Positions 52,452-61,296 of a stretch of DNA of 64,000 nt are shown in pieces. Positions within the stretch are counted from its first letter, which is position 1, and every line of letters starts with the position of its first letter. The stretch is from Niameybacter massiliensis. GTDB lineage: Bacteria > Bacillota > Clostridia > Lachnospirales > Cellulosilyticaceae. A program made the position numbers and the translations under genes. The stretch lies in NCBI RefSeq assembly GCF_001282685.1, contig NZ_LN875035.1, positions 2,404,001-2,468,000 on the forward strand, written 5' to 3'. The notes under the pieces were generated by a model. That model was not told the DNA's origin, ran no database searches, and saw only the letters and a list, made by a program, of their open reading frames with translations.

Positions 52452-53483
52452 TCATAATGTATAAACAAGGTATTTTTTAATCTCTTCTTTATCAAGACCA
52501 TAACGGATGCCTTCTGTAACAGCTATAAGGTCTTGAGTCTCAATTTCTAAGACAAAAATATATCTAAGAGCGAGTGCAATAGAATCTTCATCATTTATTT
52601 TATGAATCGTCTCATAAATGACGTTATCCATATTTCTCTCTAACAGGATATCCCCTCTTCTGCTGAATACATCAGCCTTTAAATGTTTTTCTGCTAAGCT
52701 TTCGAATTCGCTTAATGACTTAGCATAAACTAGTTTTTTGAGGCCATTATAAGAAATGTTTCCTCCTGGCAAACTATAAACCATAATTTCTTCTCTCGAA
52801 ATGTCATAATACTTCATTCCACGATAAATCCATTGAATATTTAAGCAGTCGATCTTAAGTCCTATAATTTGTTTAACCACCTTGTAGTCATTTGGACTAA
52901 GTTTTTCAGCTTTTTTCATCAATAGCCTATAGTACAGGAGATAAAGTTTCATTTCCATATGGAATTCGCGTGTCACTACATCTTCTTGTGTCATTGTTTT
53001 TAAGTCTTCATAAAAAACCGTACCTTTAAGTGCTTCAACGAATCCTGCAACGGATTGACATGCGATCAGCTTATCATAGGATAATTTAGTATGTGCTTCT
53101 GAATGTACAAAGTGTCTTTGAAAATCATTAATACTTTCATTTCTTGCAATCGCCCGTAATATAAGTTGTAAGTCACTGATGTCATATTGCAAAAGTAATG
53201 CTTTTACAAAGTCTTTGTATGGTCCTGAAAAATAATGAAGCATCTTTTCTATTTCACCTACTACATAACGCTCTAAGATCATTTCAAGTTCACCACGATG
53301 AATATCTTCTGGCTTGTTATTGTCTAGGTGAACACTATATCCATAGCGTTTTTTAAGGAACTCAGTAAACTGTGCAACAGATGTATAATCTAGCACCTTG
53401 TTCCAATCTTCTCGTGTCAATAAATTTTTCTTTCTTGTATGCAACTTGCTATTAATTGCATTATAAGATGCATAAGCATTCAT
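52452..53483 (-). CDS. ntpC: V-type ATP synthase subunit C (AC39/NtpC-like)
   Basis: 343 aa, mostly helical. It starts MNAYASYNAINSKLHTRKKNLL and has LLQYDISDLQLILRAIARNESI and LKIDCLNIQWIYRGMKYYDI, the repeated three-helix pattern of the AC39 family. This subunit is the socket that joins the central stalk to the membrane ring. It lies one base after the small stalk subunit and before subunit I. Confidence 0.93.
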   Translation of the reverse strand: MNAYASYNAINSKLHTRKKNLLTREDWNKVLDYTSVAQFTEFLKKRYGYSVHLDNNKPEDIHRGELEMILERYVVGEIEKMLHYFSGPYKDFVKALLLQYDISDLQLILRAIARNESINDFQRHFVHSEAHTKLSYDKLIACQSVAGFVEALKGTVFYEDLKTMTQEDVVTREFHMEMKLYLLYYRLLMKKAEKLSPNDYKVVKQIIGLKIDCLNIQWIYRGMKYYDISREEIMVYSLPGGNISYNGLKKLVYAKSLSEFESLAEKHLKADVFSRRGDILLERNMDNVIYETIHKINDEDSIALALRYIFVLEIETQDLIAVTEGIRYGLDKEEIKKYLVYTL

Positions 53484-53484
53484 A

Positions 53485-53802
53485 TTACGCCTCCACTAGA
53501 AAAAGTTTGTTAAACACCTGTTCAAGTAGGGGACCTTCCACTTGTAAATATTTATTTTCAATAAGAAGAACCTGTTTCTTAGCTTTCTCTTCTTCAAATT
53601 TGTATTGCTCATCGGCAGCTTTTATGACACTCTGATATGTTTCTTCCGCCTTCTCTTTCGCACTCGCCAGTCGTTCCTTTTCATATGCTTCCATCTGGGC
53701 TTCATAGTAGGCTTTACGTTCATTAATCCGACTTTCCTGTTGCTTCTTGTTTTCAAGTGCATTGGAATCGATTTTAATGATCTCTTTTATAATATCTTCC
53801 AT
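53485..53802 (-). CDS. V-type ATP synthase subunit G/H (peripheral stalk coiled coil)
   Basis: 105 aa from MEDIIKEIIKID; AAGGAGTG precedes the ATG, while a GTG three codons upstream overlaps it. Nearly the whole chain is a Glu/Lys/Ala coiled coil (NERKAYYEAQMEAYEKERLASAKEKAEETYQ), the stator partner of subunit E (NtpF in Enterococcus). It is the first gene of the operon. The chain is diverged, as is usual, so identity rests on position and coiled-coil form. Confidence 0.82.
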   Translation of the reverse strand: MEDIIKEIIKIDSNALENKKQQESRINERKAYYEAQMEAYEKERLASAKEKAEETYQSVIKAADEQYKFEEEKAKKQVLLIENKYLQVEGPLLEQVFNKLFLVEA

Positions 53803-54024
53803 GCCTTTCACTCCTTACTGTCCATTTATTCTTTTTATGAATCACCATTCATTATATATCACATTCTTTATTCTATCACCATATAAAAAAAAAGAAAGTG
53901 GTATTTTTGTTAATTAGACATTTTTAACAAAAACTACTAATTTATCTTCGCATTTTCTAATTAGTCTATTATTATTATACAGTTATATATTCCATTTTTT
54001 CCCTATTAATAAATAAAAACAAAA

Positions 54025-54056
54025 AAAAGAGAAACCTTTTCTAAGGTTTCTCTTTT
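54025..54056 (-). terminator. Terminator after the 164-aa membrane protein
   Basis: A perfect 14-bp stem (54025-54038 with 54043-54056) has loop TTCT and is flanked on minus by a T run. It overlaps the gene's stop codon. Confidence 0.9.
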
Positions 54057-54549
54057 AAATTTGTTCTATTTGCTCAATGAAAAGTTGTCTATTCTTACCG
54101 AATAAATAAAATTCCATTCCTTGATAACCATTCATCTCTTCATTAAAAAGTATGGTACAAGTTACTTTTCTTTTACCTTCTTTAATTTTAATATCTTTAA
54201 TATTAGATTCTTCTAATTCATATCCAGAAATATTAAAATGTTTGTCTTCATTTAAAGCGACAAAGCTCATGCCACTTAATAAGCACATTGTAATAAGTAG
54301 AATTGTCATCACAATACTTGAAACATTTAAACGGCTATGACCATATACGGTCATAACATTAATAATAATTGTACATATGGTTGCAATTTTAGCTACAGTA
54401 AAGAAAAAGTCTTTCTTAAAGATTACATATTTCTTACCACTTGGATACTCTTCCATAAAATTTTTCAAGATCTTATTATTAATAAGTCTGATGATAACAA
54501 GTACCAGTGTAATAATTGCTACTAAGCAATATGACCAAATGATATCCAT
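54055..54549 (-). CDS. Uncharacterised three-helix membrane protein (164 aa)
   Basis: 164 aa. Hydrophobic segments lie about 3-21 (IIWSYCLVAIITLVLVIIR), 48-70 and 78-98, and a soluble C-terminal region (about 100-164) is beta-like (DIKIKEGKRKVTCTILFNEEMNGYQGMEFYLFGK). The family is not recognised. Its AAGGAGAG ribosome binding site is strong. It lies downstream of a SEC-C protein with a terminator between, so it probably has its own promoter. Confidence 0.65.
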   Translation of the reverse strand: MDIIWSYCLVAIITLVLVIIRLINNKILKNFMEEYPSGKKYVIFKKDFFFTVAKIATICTIIINVMTVYGHSRLNVSSIVMTILLITMCLLSGMSFVALNEDKHFNISGYELEESNIKDIKIKEGKRKVTCTILFNEEMNGYQGMEFYLFGKNRQLFIEQIEQI

Positions 54550-54584
54550 TCTACTCTCTCCTTATCTAAAAACCATTTTAAAAA

Positions 54585-54608
54585 AATAACTGCCCAGAGG
54601 CAGTTATT
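54585..54608 (-). terminator. Terminator after the SEC-C protein gene
   Basis: AATAACTGCC (54585-54594) pairs with GGCAGTTATT (54599-54608) around a short loop; the stop codon lies in the second arm. The minus strand continues with T residues. Confidence 0.8.
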
Positions 54609-55116
54609 ATTTATTCATGCAGCATTGTTTGTACTTTTTGCCACTACCGCATGGGCATGCGTCATTACGTCCAACTTTTTTACCAATAACAACTGTTTTT
54701 GATTTTTTGAAGTCTCTTTTAACTTCTTGACGTTCTTCTTTTGTAAGAAGGTTTTCCCATTGTGGTAAGTTATATAACCAATCAGCTTGAGCATCAAGCA
54801 TATTCCAGTATAATTTTTTAAGATCAAATTCTAATCTTACTGTTGATTCTGCTGTTAAAGTATCTAAATCGTATGTGCCAGCTTTAAGACTTTCATTGAT
54901 TCCATCTACGAAACCTACGAATTCTACTTCTGTCATATTGAAACGTTTAGCAAGGTCAGCTACTGTACCTTCAACGATTGTTTCTATATCTGAAAGAATT
55001 TCAGCATATACGTTTCTTTCCATTGTTAAATATCTTTCAACTACTTTTTTGTATTCTTCTGTTGAGCGTGCTTTCGCATCTTCACCATAATTGTCCCATT
55101 GTTGATATAATGTCAT
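54607..55116 (-). CDS. SEC-C motif protein
   Basis: About 169 aa; the start is an ATG at 55116, or a TTG two codons earlier, since the AAGGAG site fits either. The first 130 residues are helical and charged. The end VGRNDACPCGSGKKYKQCC is the SEC-C metal-binding motif (CxCx8CC type), which binds zinc and can interact with SecB-like or ribosomal partners. In Lachnospiraceae such 170-aa SEC-C proteins are common and of unknown role. Monocistronic. Confidence 0.85.
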   Translation of the reverse strand: MTLYQQWDNYGEDAKARSTEEYKKVVERYLTMERNVYAEILSDIETIVEGTVADLAKRFNMTEVEFVGFVDGINESLKAGTYDLDTLTAESTVRLEFDLKKLYWNMLDAQADWLYNLPQWENLLTKEERQEVKRDFKKSKTVVIGKKVGRNDACPCGSGKKYKQCCMNK

Positions 55117-55297
55117 AATCAATAACTCTCCTTTTTCTTTTAACGTATGTTAGTACTATTTTCTATAGCATAAACGTCTTGATTAAGCATATCTATTATA
55201 CATTATTTTCGACATTTTTACTACACCTATTTTTTATAACCTATCCTTAATACAATAGCACATTTTTATGGTATTTTACAAGCCCTCACACAAAAGC

Positions 55298-56785
55298 TCA
55301 GTCTAAGAACGCTCTTACAACTTGCTTCATTTCATCTACTTCACATATGGTTTTATGCTTAATTTCCATAGTTTCTAGATCCCGAATAGTCGATGGCATT
55401 TTTTCATTTAAAAGTTTTTCCATCTCTTTTAATAAGATGAAATCATCTTGTGCTTTATACTGGTTGTCTATTGCTCCCATAACACTTCCTGTAAATTTAT
55501 AAGGACTTGCTGTAGATGCAATCACGGTTGGTGTCATATCTTGTGTACGATTTTTGTAATCCTCATAGACTGCATAAGCAACAGCTGTATGTGTATCCAT
55601 TAAATAATTTTCTTCATCGTAAACTTTTCTAATTGTCTTTGCTGTTACTTCATCATCTGCATAACCTGCTGCAAATAATCCCATATTTTGCTTCATATCT
55701 TTTGGAATTTCATACATGCCTTGATCTTTAAGTGCACCCATTAATTCATTTACAAGTTCAGCATTCTCATTACTCATATGGTACAGGAAGCGTTCTAAGT
55801 TACTAGAAATTAAAATATCCATTGAAGGTGAGTTGGTAATATGGAAGTCACGTCTTCTATCATAGATCCCCTTTTCAAAGAAATCTGTCAGTACTTTATT
55901 CTTGTTGGATGCACAGATAAATTTATGTATTGGAAGACCCATTTCTTTTGCATAGTAGGCTGCTAAAATATTACCAAAGTTACCTGTTGGTACAACTACA
56001 TTCATTGGCTCCCCAACCTTAATACTACCTTCTTTTACAAGTTGACCATATGCATAGAAGTAGTAGACTACTTGAGGTACAAGACGTCCAATATTGATAG
56101 AGTTAGCTGAAGAGAACACATAACCCTTTTCTGCTAATTCTTTTTCAAGTTCTGCATCTGCAAAAATCTGTTTAACCCCTGTTTGCGCATCATCAAAATT
56201 CCCTTTAATTCCCACAACAAAAGTATTGTCACCTTTTTGTGTAGTCATTTGACGCTTTTGTACATCACTTACACCATCTTCTGGGAAGAATACAATAATT
56301 CTTGTACCTACAACATCTGCAAATCCTTCTAAAGCAGCTTTACCCGTATCTCCTGATGTTGCGGTTAAAATAACAATTTCTTTATCTTCTTGCTGATAAG
56401 TTTTACTTGTGGTCATAAGATAAGGTAAAATAGAAAGAGCCATATCTTTAAAAGCTAATGTTGGACCATGGAATAACTCTAAAAAGTGCGCTGATGGAAT
56501 AGTTTTTAATGGTACAATTACTGATGTATCAAATTTTTCATCATAAGCTTTATTAATACATTCCTTTAAATCTTCTACTTTAAAATCATCAAAGAATAAA
56601 CGCATCACACGATAAGCTAATGTTTGATAGTCAAATTCTAATATGTTTTCTAAAGTAAAGTCCATTTTAGGTAATGCCTTTGGCACAAATAATCCACCTT
56701 CTTTAGAAATCCCCTGCAAAATTGCTTCTGTACATGTAATATTTATATCCCTGTTTCTTGTGCTTTGGTATTCACTCACATTCAT
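55298..56785 (-). CDS. thrC: Threonine synthase
   Basis: 495 aa PLP enzyme. The Schiff-base lysine lies in GPTLAFKDMALSILPYL (about residue 113), and the phosphate and cofactor loops appear as TATSGDTGKAALEG and VVPTGNFGNILAAYYAKEMG. It converts O-phosphohomoserine to threonine. The length is that of the long class used in yeast and many anaerobes. The start is ambiguous: GTG, ATG or a further GTG within four codons of AAGGAG. No other thr genes are adjacent. Confidence 0.95.
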   Translation of the reverse strand: MNVSEYQSTRNRDINITCTEAILQGISKEGGLFVPKALPKMDFTLENILEFDYQTLAYRVMRLFFDDFKVEDLKECINKAYDEKFDTSVIVPLKTIPSAHFLELFHGPTLAFKDMALSILPYLMTTSKTYQQEDKEIVILTATSGDTGKAALEGFADVVGTRIIVFFPEDGVSDVQKRQMTTQKGDNTFVVGIKGNFDDAQTGVKQIFADAELEKELAEKGYVFSSANSINIGRLVPQVVYYFYAYGQLVKEGSIKVGEPMNVVVPTGNFGNILAAYYAKEMGLPIHKFICASNKNKVLTDFFEKGIYDRRRDFHITNSPSMDILISSNLERFLYHMSNENAELVNELMGALKDQGMYEIPKDMKQNMGLFAAGYADDEVTAKTIRKVYDEENYLMDTHTAVAYAVYEDYKNRTQDMTPTVIASTASPYKFTGSVMGAIDNQYKAQDDFILLKEMEKLLNEKMPSTIRDLETMEIKHKTICEVDEMKQVVRAFLD

Positions 56786-56922
56786 CACTCCTTCACATAC
56801 GTTATAAATAAATCCCTGTATAAATCTATACCTAGGATTATACCATACTTAAACTTAAAACATATGCAAAATATTATTCCCATTCCCTTCATTTTTTTGA
56901 ATAAATTATACAACACTTCTGT

Positions 56923-56951
56923 CACATTCTGTCGCAATAGGGCATAGCCTA
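56923..56951 (+). promoter_or_regulatory. Sigma-K/sigma-E-type sporulation promoter of the coat-like operon
   Basis: The -10 element CATAGCCTA (56943-56951) matches CATAnnnTA, and the -35 element cACa (56923-56926) stands 16 bases upstream, the sigma-K pattern. A hairpin in the leader follows (56955-56964 with 56981-56990), then GGGAGG and the first ATG at 57015. Confidence 0.6.
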
Positions 56952-57014
56952 TAGTAGGGAATTTATAGAAAGAGATAAAAAATTTCCCTATTATGTTTTA
57001 TGGGAGGAATGTTT

Positions 57015-57209
57015 ATGTCATTTTGTTATTCAGATAGTCTATGCCATCTTGTTGGTCAAAAAGCTATTATCCATAGTGGCAACTGCCGCTACAAGGTTTT
57101 CATATGCAATATTACACCTAGCTATGTAAAAGCTATAGAGATTTGTTCTGGGAACATTAAAATCTTCAATATGTGTCATATTGACTTTATTGAACCTTGT
57201 TGTTGTTAG
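57015..57209 (+). CDS. Small Cys-rich coat-like protein
   Basis: 64 aa starting MSFCYSDSLC behind GGGAGG; an upstream frame start lies inside the ribosome binding site. The pattern L-x-x-L-x-G-x-K...V-K-A-I-x-I-x-S-G-x-I-K-I...F-I-E, ending CCC, matches the C-terminal domain of the next protein almost position by position. A five-strand barrel (SH3- or Sm-like) is inferred. Many Cys suggest cross-linking. The sigma-K-type promoter supports a late spore coat role. Eleven bases separate it from the next gene. Confidence 0.7.
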   Translation: MSFCYSDSLCHLVGQKAIIHSGNCRYKVFICNITPSYVKAIEICSGNIKIFNMCHIDFIEPCCC

Positions 57210-57220
57210 GAGGATTGAAA

Positions 57221-57997
57221 ATGAGTGCATATCGTAGAGATTATGATGCATATGATGAATCTTTCTTTGGTAGACCTGCTCCATGCCCACCATCAAGACC
57301 TATTCCTTGCTATGAGGAATCTTGGGAATGCCAACCATCTTGTAGTAGACCTTGTCCACGCCCAAGACCTAATCCTTGCTGTGAGGAACCTTGTGGATGC
57401 GAACCTTGCTTTGGCAGGCCTAATCCTTGCCCACCTCCAAGACCTGTTCCTTGTTGCGAGGAACCTTGTGGATGCGAACCTTGCTTTGGTAGGCCTAATC
57501 CTTGCCCACCTCCAAGACCTATTCCTTGTTGTGAAGAACCTTGTGGATGTGAACCTTGCTTTGGCAGGCCTAATCCTTGCCCACCTTCAAGGCCTATGCC
57601 TTGTTGTGAGGAACCTTGTGGATGTGAACCCTGTCATTGTACACCACCTTGTGGAAGGCCTCATAGACCTTGCTGTGATCCTGAAAATGTATATTCACCC
57701 TGCAGGCCAGTACCACCACTTAATCCTTGCCCATGTGAATGTCCTTGTAATAAAGGACCTGAAAATTTATATGGACCATGTGATAGAAGACCATGTCATC
57801 ACCCATGTGAATGTTCTATGGCCTCTGAGCTCCGTAGGTTAATTGGTAAAAAGGTTATGTTATGTCTTACTCACAAACGAGGTCCTGCATGTATTTTGGA
57901 TGTAGATGAAAAATGTGTAAAGGCCATGGCAATAGGATCTGGTAAAATCATTTATATCAATATAGATAGCATTGTAAGCTTTAAAGAGATTTGTTGA
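57221..57997 (+). CDS. Cys/Pro-rich repeat protein with coat-like C-terminal domain
   Basis: 258 aa from MSAYRRDYDAYDE (AGGAGG ribosome binding site). Residues 16-190 are Pro/Cys-rich; units of 25 residues with PCCEEPCGCEPC and FGRPNPCPPPRP repeat three and a half times. By my count about 45 Cys (17%) occur. The last 60 residues (MASELRRLIGKKVML...VKAMAIGSGKIIYINIDSIV) are homologous to the whole preceding protein. Such a chain should be heavily disulphide- or metal-linked, as in spore coat or exosporium proteins. Function in the coat is inferred from composition, promoter and neighbour. Confidence 0.75.
   Translation: MSAYRRDYDAYDESFFGRPAPCPPSRPIPCYEESWECQPSCSRPCPRPRPNPCCEEPCGCEPCFGRPNPCPPPRPVPCCEEPCGCEPCFGRPNPCPPPRPIPCCEEPCGCEPCFGRPNPCPPSRPMPCCEEPCGCEPCHCTPPCGRPHRPCCDPENVYSPCRPVPPLNPCPCECPCNKGPENLYGPCDRRPCHHPCECSMASELRRLIGKKVMLCLTHKRGPACILDVDEKCVKAMAIGSGKIIYINIDSIVSFKEIC
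57374..57634 (+). repeat. 75-bp tandem repeats in the Cys/Pro-rich gene
   Basis: Three full 75-bp copies and a partial fourth encode the 25-residue Cys/Pro unit. DNA identity between copies is very high, suggesting recent expansion and possible strain variation in number. Confidence 0.92.
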
Positions 57998-58015
57998 TGA
58001 GAGAATATATAGATT

Positions 58016-58048
58016 GGAGCTGTTGCAGTTAGCAACAGCTCCTTTTTT
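58016..58048 (+). terminator. Terminator of the coat-like operon
   Basis: GGAGCTGTTGC (58016-58026) pairs perfectly with GCAACAGCTCC (58032-58042), followed by six T residues. Almost the same stem as at 24917-24945. Confidence 0.95.
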
Positions 58049-58057
58049 ATATGTAAT

Positions 58058-58128
58058 AAGGCCTTACCCAATTCTTTAAGCACATGAGTGGAACGACTGC
58101 ATGAGATAAGAATATTGGATAAGGCCTT
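58058..58128. repeat. Imperfect inverted repeat of about 70 bp in a convergent spacer
   Basis: AAGGCCTTACCCAAT plus TCTT (58058-58076) pairs with 58108-58128, with one mismatch and a two-base bulge. About 30 bases lie between the arms. It lies between the ends of two convergent genes and lacks a T tract. A structured 3' region or a decayed small element are both possible. Confidence 0.5.
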
Positions 58129-58234
58129 CATAAAAGCACTTTTTGATATTTAAAATTTGGAATGGTTTATATATCTATAAGTTTAGGAATTATATGTTAG
58201 GTTGAGTATAAGGTTATTGACATTATTTTTACGT

Positions 58235-59572
58235 TTATTTTTCAAGTGCTTTTAATGCTACTAAGTTTAATAGACTCCATGGTTTATTGAAGTGTGGTTG
58301 GAAGAAGAAGTCTGTCATTGCTAACTCTTCTACCGTCATGTTATTTTGAACCACTACTGAAAGTGTATTCATAAGTTGTGTTAAGTCATATTTAGAAAGA
58401 ATTTGACCACCAAGTACACGGTGTGTTCCTTCTTCATATACAAGTTTGATCATTGCTTCTTCATGAGTAGGCATGAATTCTGGTCTATAAGCATCTGTAA
58501 TTGTTACAGATTGTACTTTTAAATCAGTTGTTGCTTTTGCAGCTTCTTCTGTAAGACCTGTTGAAGCAATATTATAATCATAAATCTTAATACCTGATGT
58601 ACCTTGTGTACCCATGTATTTTAAAGTTGGTTGAACTAAATTCATTGCAACAAGAGTTCCCATACGTACAGCATTTGTTGCAAGTGGGATATAACGGCTT
58701 TCACCTGCTGGATTGTAGTTAACTACACAGCAATCCCCTGCTGCAAATACATCTTCTACACTTGTGTGCATATATTCATCAATGATGATTGCACCGTTTG
58801 GTAACATATCTACTTGACCTTGTAATAATGTAGTGTTTGGTTTGAATCCAATACAAAGTACTACTAAATCTGCTTCATAAGTACCTTTATCTGTTACAAC
58901 AGCATTTACTTTGCCATCTGTTCCTTCAAAACGTACAACTTTTTCGCCAGTTGCAAGTTTTACACCATGCTCTGTAAAAGCTTCTTCTGCTTTATCTGTG
59001 AATGGTGCATCTAAATATTTACTCATGATACGTGTTTCAGCATCAATAAGTACTGTTTCTTTCCCAAGAATTTCAAAAGCTTCTGCTAATTCTACACCAA
59101 TGTATCCCGCACCGATTACGACGATACGATTTACTTGTTTAGCTTTCTCAATAATTGCTTGAGAATGGTTATAGTTTTTAGAAAGTACAATATTTTCAAG
59201 TTCAATGCCAGGGATTGGAGGAACGATTGGCCAAGAACCTAATGTAACGATAAGTTTATCGTATGTGTCTTCAAATGTTTCACCTGTGTTTAAGTCTTTT
59301 ACTTCTACACATTTATTTTTCACGTCTACTTTAATAACGTCATGTTCCATCTTTGTTACAACGCCAAGTTCACTTAATCCTTCTGGTGAATTATAGAAAA
59401 GTCCTTTTGGATCTTTTACTACATCAGCAACGTGAAGGGCAATACCACAAGATAAGAAAGAAATGTTGTTATTTCTTTCATAAACTGTTACCTCAGCATC
59501 TGGATAGAGTTTTTTAGTATTTACAATAGCTGCAGTCCCTGCATGGGTGCATCCAATTACAATAACTTTCAT
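58235..59572 (-). CDS. nox: NADH oxidase / CoA-disulfide-reductase-family flavoprotein
   Basis: 445 aa. The FAD site is VIVIGCTHAGTAAI, then the redox-active Cys42 in SFLSCGIALHV, the NAD site VVIGAGYIGVELAEAFEILG (about 148-167), and GDCCVVNYNPAGE for FAD. The single active Cys and length place it in the Nox/CoADR group. H2O-forming NADH oxidase is favoured because the N-terminal region resembles lactobacillal Nox, but CoA or polysulfide reduction cannot be excluded. For an anaerobe it would be an O2-detoxifying enzyme. Monocistronic, ribosome binding site GGGAGG. Confidence 0.88.
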   Translation of the reverse strand: MKVIVIGCTHAGTAAIVNTKKLYPDAEVTVYERNNNISFLSCGIALHVADVVKDPKGLFYNSPEGLSELGVVTKMEHDVIKVDVKNKCVEVKDLNTGETFEDTYDKLIVTLGSWPIVPPIPGIELENIVLSKNYNHSQAIIEKAKQVNRIVVIGAGYIGVELAEAFEILGKETVLIDAETRIMSKYLDAPFTDKAEEAFTEHGVKLATGEKVVRFEGTDGKVNAVVTDKGTYEADLVVLCIGFKPNTTLLQGQVDMLPNGAIIIDEYMHTSVEDVFAAGDCCVVNYNPAGESRYIPLATNAVRMGTLVAMNLVQPTLKYMGTQGTSGIKIYDYNIASTGLTEEAAKATTDLKVQSVTITDAYRPEFMPTHEEAMIKLVYEEGTHRVLGGQILSKYDLTQLMNTLSVVVQNNMTVEELAMTDFFFQPHFNKPWSLLNLVALKALEK

Positions 59573-59698
59573 AGTTTAAACCTCCCTTAGAAGTTCTTTT
59601 TTGCTCACCATTATTATATTACATCTCTTATAGATAATCAACTAATAATTATTATTTGTTGTTAAAAATTTATTTTGATAGATTTTTAATGATAAAAC

Positions 59699-59755
59699 AA
59701 AAAGAATCTTAATGTTTAATCCTAACTAGAGTTAGTTTGACATCAAGATTCTTTT
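59699..59755. terminator. Long hairpin terminator between hpt and nox
   Basis: The arms 59699-59716 and 59740-59755 pair with few mismatches, and an inner CTAACT/AGTTAG hairpin stands in the loop. After the stem the minus strand shows TTTTTGTTTT, ending hpt. Confidence 0.82.
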
Positions 59756-59769
59756 CTTATACTTATTTA

Positions 59770-60312
59770 TTATTTGTTTTCATAGACTTCTGGTTTTAAG
59801 ATTCCTACGAAAGGTAAGTTACGATAATACTCAGCATAATCAATACCATAACCTACAATAAATTCATCTGGCATTTCAAAACCAATGTAATCTACATCTA
59901 CATTTTCTTTACGTCTTGCTGGTTTATCTAAAAGTGTACAAAGTTTAATGCTAGCTGGCTTTCTTGTGTTAAGCATTTCTGTTAAATACTTAAGTGTTAA
60001 GCCACTATCAATAATATCTTCAACAATAAGTACATGTTTGTCACTAATACTTTGTTCAATATCTTTCATAATTTTAACTACACCTGTAGATTCTGTAGCA
60101 TTACCATAACTTGAAACAATCATAAAATCTATGTTTAAAGGCATATTTATTTGTCTAATTAAATCACTCATAAAAACATTAGACCCTTTTAAAATTCCAA
60201 CTACAAGTAGTTCTTTTCCTTTGTAATCAGCCGTAATGGCTTCACCTAATGCTTTTACTCTTTCATGAAGTTCTTCTTCTGTTAGTAAAACACGTGCGAT
60301 ATCGTTTTGCAT
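59770..60312 (-). CDS. hpt: Hypoxanthine phosphoribosyltransferase
   Basis: 180 aa from MQNDIARVLLTEEE; GAGGTGG precedes it by six bases and a longer frame is rejected. The PRPP motif VLIVEDIIDSGLTLKYL (about 94-110) and SYGNATESTG are diagnostic, with DFMIVSSYG before and VDYIGFEMPDEFIVGYGIDYAEYYRNLPFVG at the end. It salvages hypoxanthine and guanine to IMP and GMP. Often linked to ftsH in Firmicutes; here it is not. Confidence 0.97.
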   Translation of the reverse strand: MQNDIARVLLTEEELHERVKALGEAITADYKGKELLVVGILKGSNVFMSDLIRQINMPLNIDFMIVSSYGNATESTGVVKIMKDIEQSISDKHVLIVEDIIDSGLTLKYLTEMLNTRKPASIKLCTLLDKPARRKENVDVDYIGFEMPDEFIVGYGIDYAEYYRNLPFVGILKPEVYENK

Positions 60313-60426
60313 CTTCGTCCACCTCATATTTGTCTATTCATGATTATATTATAACAAATACACATCTCAAACTCAAACAAAATTTAATTTACACGTTAAA
60401 ATGTTCGAGTTTTAAAGATATTCCTT

Positions 60427-61230
60427 TTATAACTGTCTAAAAATCGGTTTACGTTTTTCAAAAGTTGTATAGTGTGTAAAACCTATATTTTTAAGCATTT
60501 TAGCTGCTTCTTCCCACAAAAAAGCTACGTGCTCATTTTGGTGACTATCTGAACCAATTGTGATTATCTTACCGCCTAATTCTAAATAACGCCTTAATAT
60601 AGGGATTTGTGGATTGAAATGCCCTAGTCCATAGCGTATACCTGAAGTATTAATCTCTAACCCCTTTTCCTTCTTAATAAGGTATTTTAAGATTTTATCA
60701 ATTTGTTCCCTATAAAGTTGTGTATCTAGATACTTCACTTCATATTCACCATAGCGACTAATATAATCTAAATGCCCGTAAACATCAAAGTTATCAAAAT
60801 GCTCTAATGTATCGATTATATGATTAAAGTATCCTCTATAAGCTTCCTCTGAAGTTTTCCCTATAAAATATTCGCCATAAAAAAGTTCTGTATCTTCACA
60901 TGTATGCGTTGAACAAATAATAAAGTCAAAGGGTTTATCCTGAAGAAGTGCTTCAATTTCTTTTTTATAGCGAGTTTCAAAGCCTACTTCCACACCTATA
61001 CGTATAGAAATTTGATCTTTATACTTTTCTCTATAGCCTTGTAGTGTTTGGATGTATTCGTCTACATGAGGTGATAGATTCCATTTGCCTTCTACCAAAT
61101 CCATTTCAAAATGGTCTGTTATTGCTATTTCATCCATTCCTTTTTGTATTGCTGTTTCTATTTGACTTTCAATACTTGTGTTGCAGTCTGTAGACATCGC
61201 TGTATGCATATGATAGTCTGCTTTATACAT
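60427..61230 (-). CDS. Histidinol-phosphatase-family PHP protein (HisJ/HisK-type)
   Basis: 267 aa. The PHP metal motifs are YHMHTAMSTDC (His 7 and 9), AITDHFEMD, GVEVGFE, CSTHTCED, GHLDYISRYG and TIGSDSHQNE near the end, which with the length place it with HisK-type histidinol-phosphate phosphatases. It would remove phosphate in histidine synthesis. No his genes are near, so another phosphomonoester cannot be excluded. Strong ribosome binding site GGGAGG. Confidence 0.85.
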   Translation of the reverse strand: MYKADYHMHTAMSTDCNTSIESQIETAIQKGMDEIAITDHFEMDLVEGKWNLSPHVDEYIQTLQGYREKYKDQISIRIGVEVGFETRYKKEIEALLQDKPFDFIICSTHTCEDTELFYGEYFIGKTSEEAYRGYFNHIIDTLEHFDNFDVYGHLDYISRYGEYEVKYLDTQLYREQIDKILKYLIKKEKGLEINTSGIRYGLGHFNPQIPILRRYLELGGKIITIGSDSHQNEHVAFLWEEAAKMLKNIGFTHYTTFEKRKPIFRQL

Positions 61231-61296
61231 CTTTTTCCTCCCATCCTCATCCTATTCTACGTTTATAGCTTATCACCCTTATGCTCTATTTATAAC

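Noticed and set aside
57374-57634. 75-bp repeats considered as CRISPR or satellite DNA
   Set aside because: They are in frame in a Cys/Pro-rich gene with a good start and terminator.
57225-57842. Long overlapping plus frame inside the Cys/Pro-rich gene
   Set aside because: It has no ribosome binding site and arises from the repeat composition; the chosen frame has the homologous C-terminal domain.
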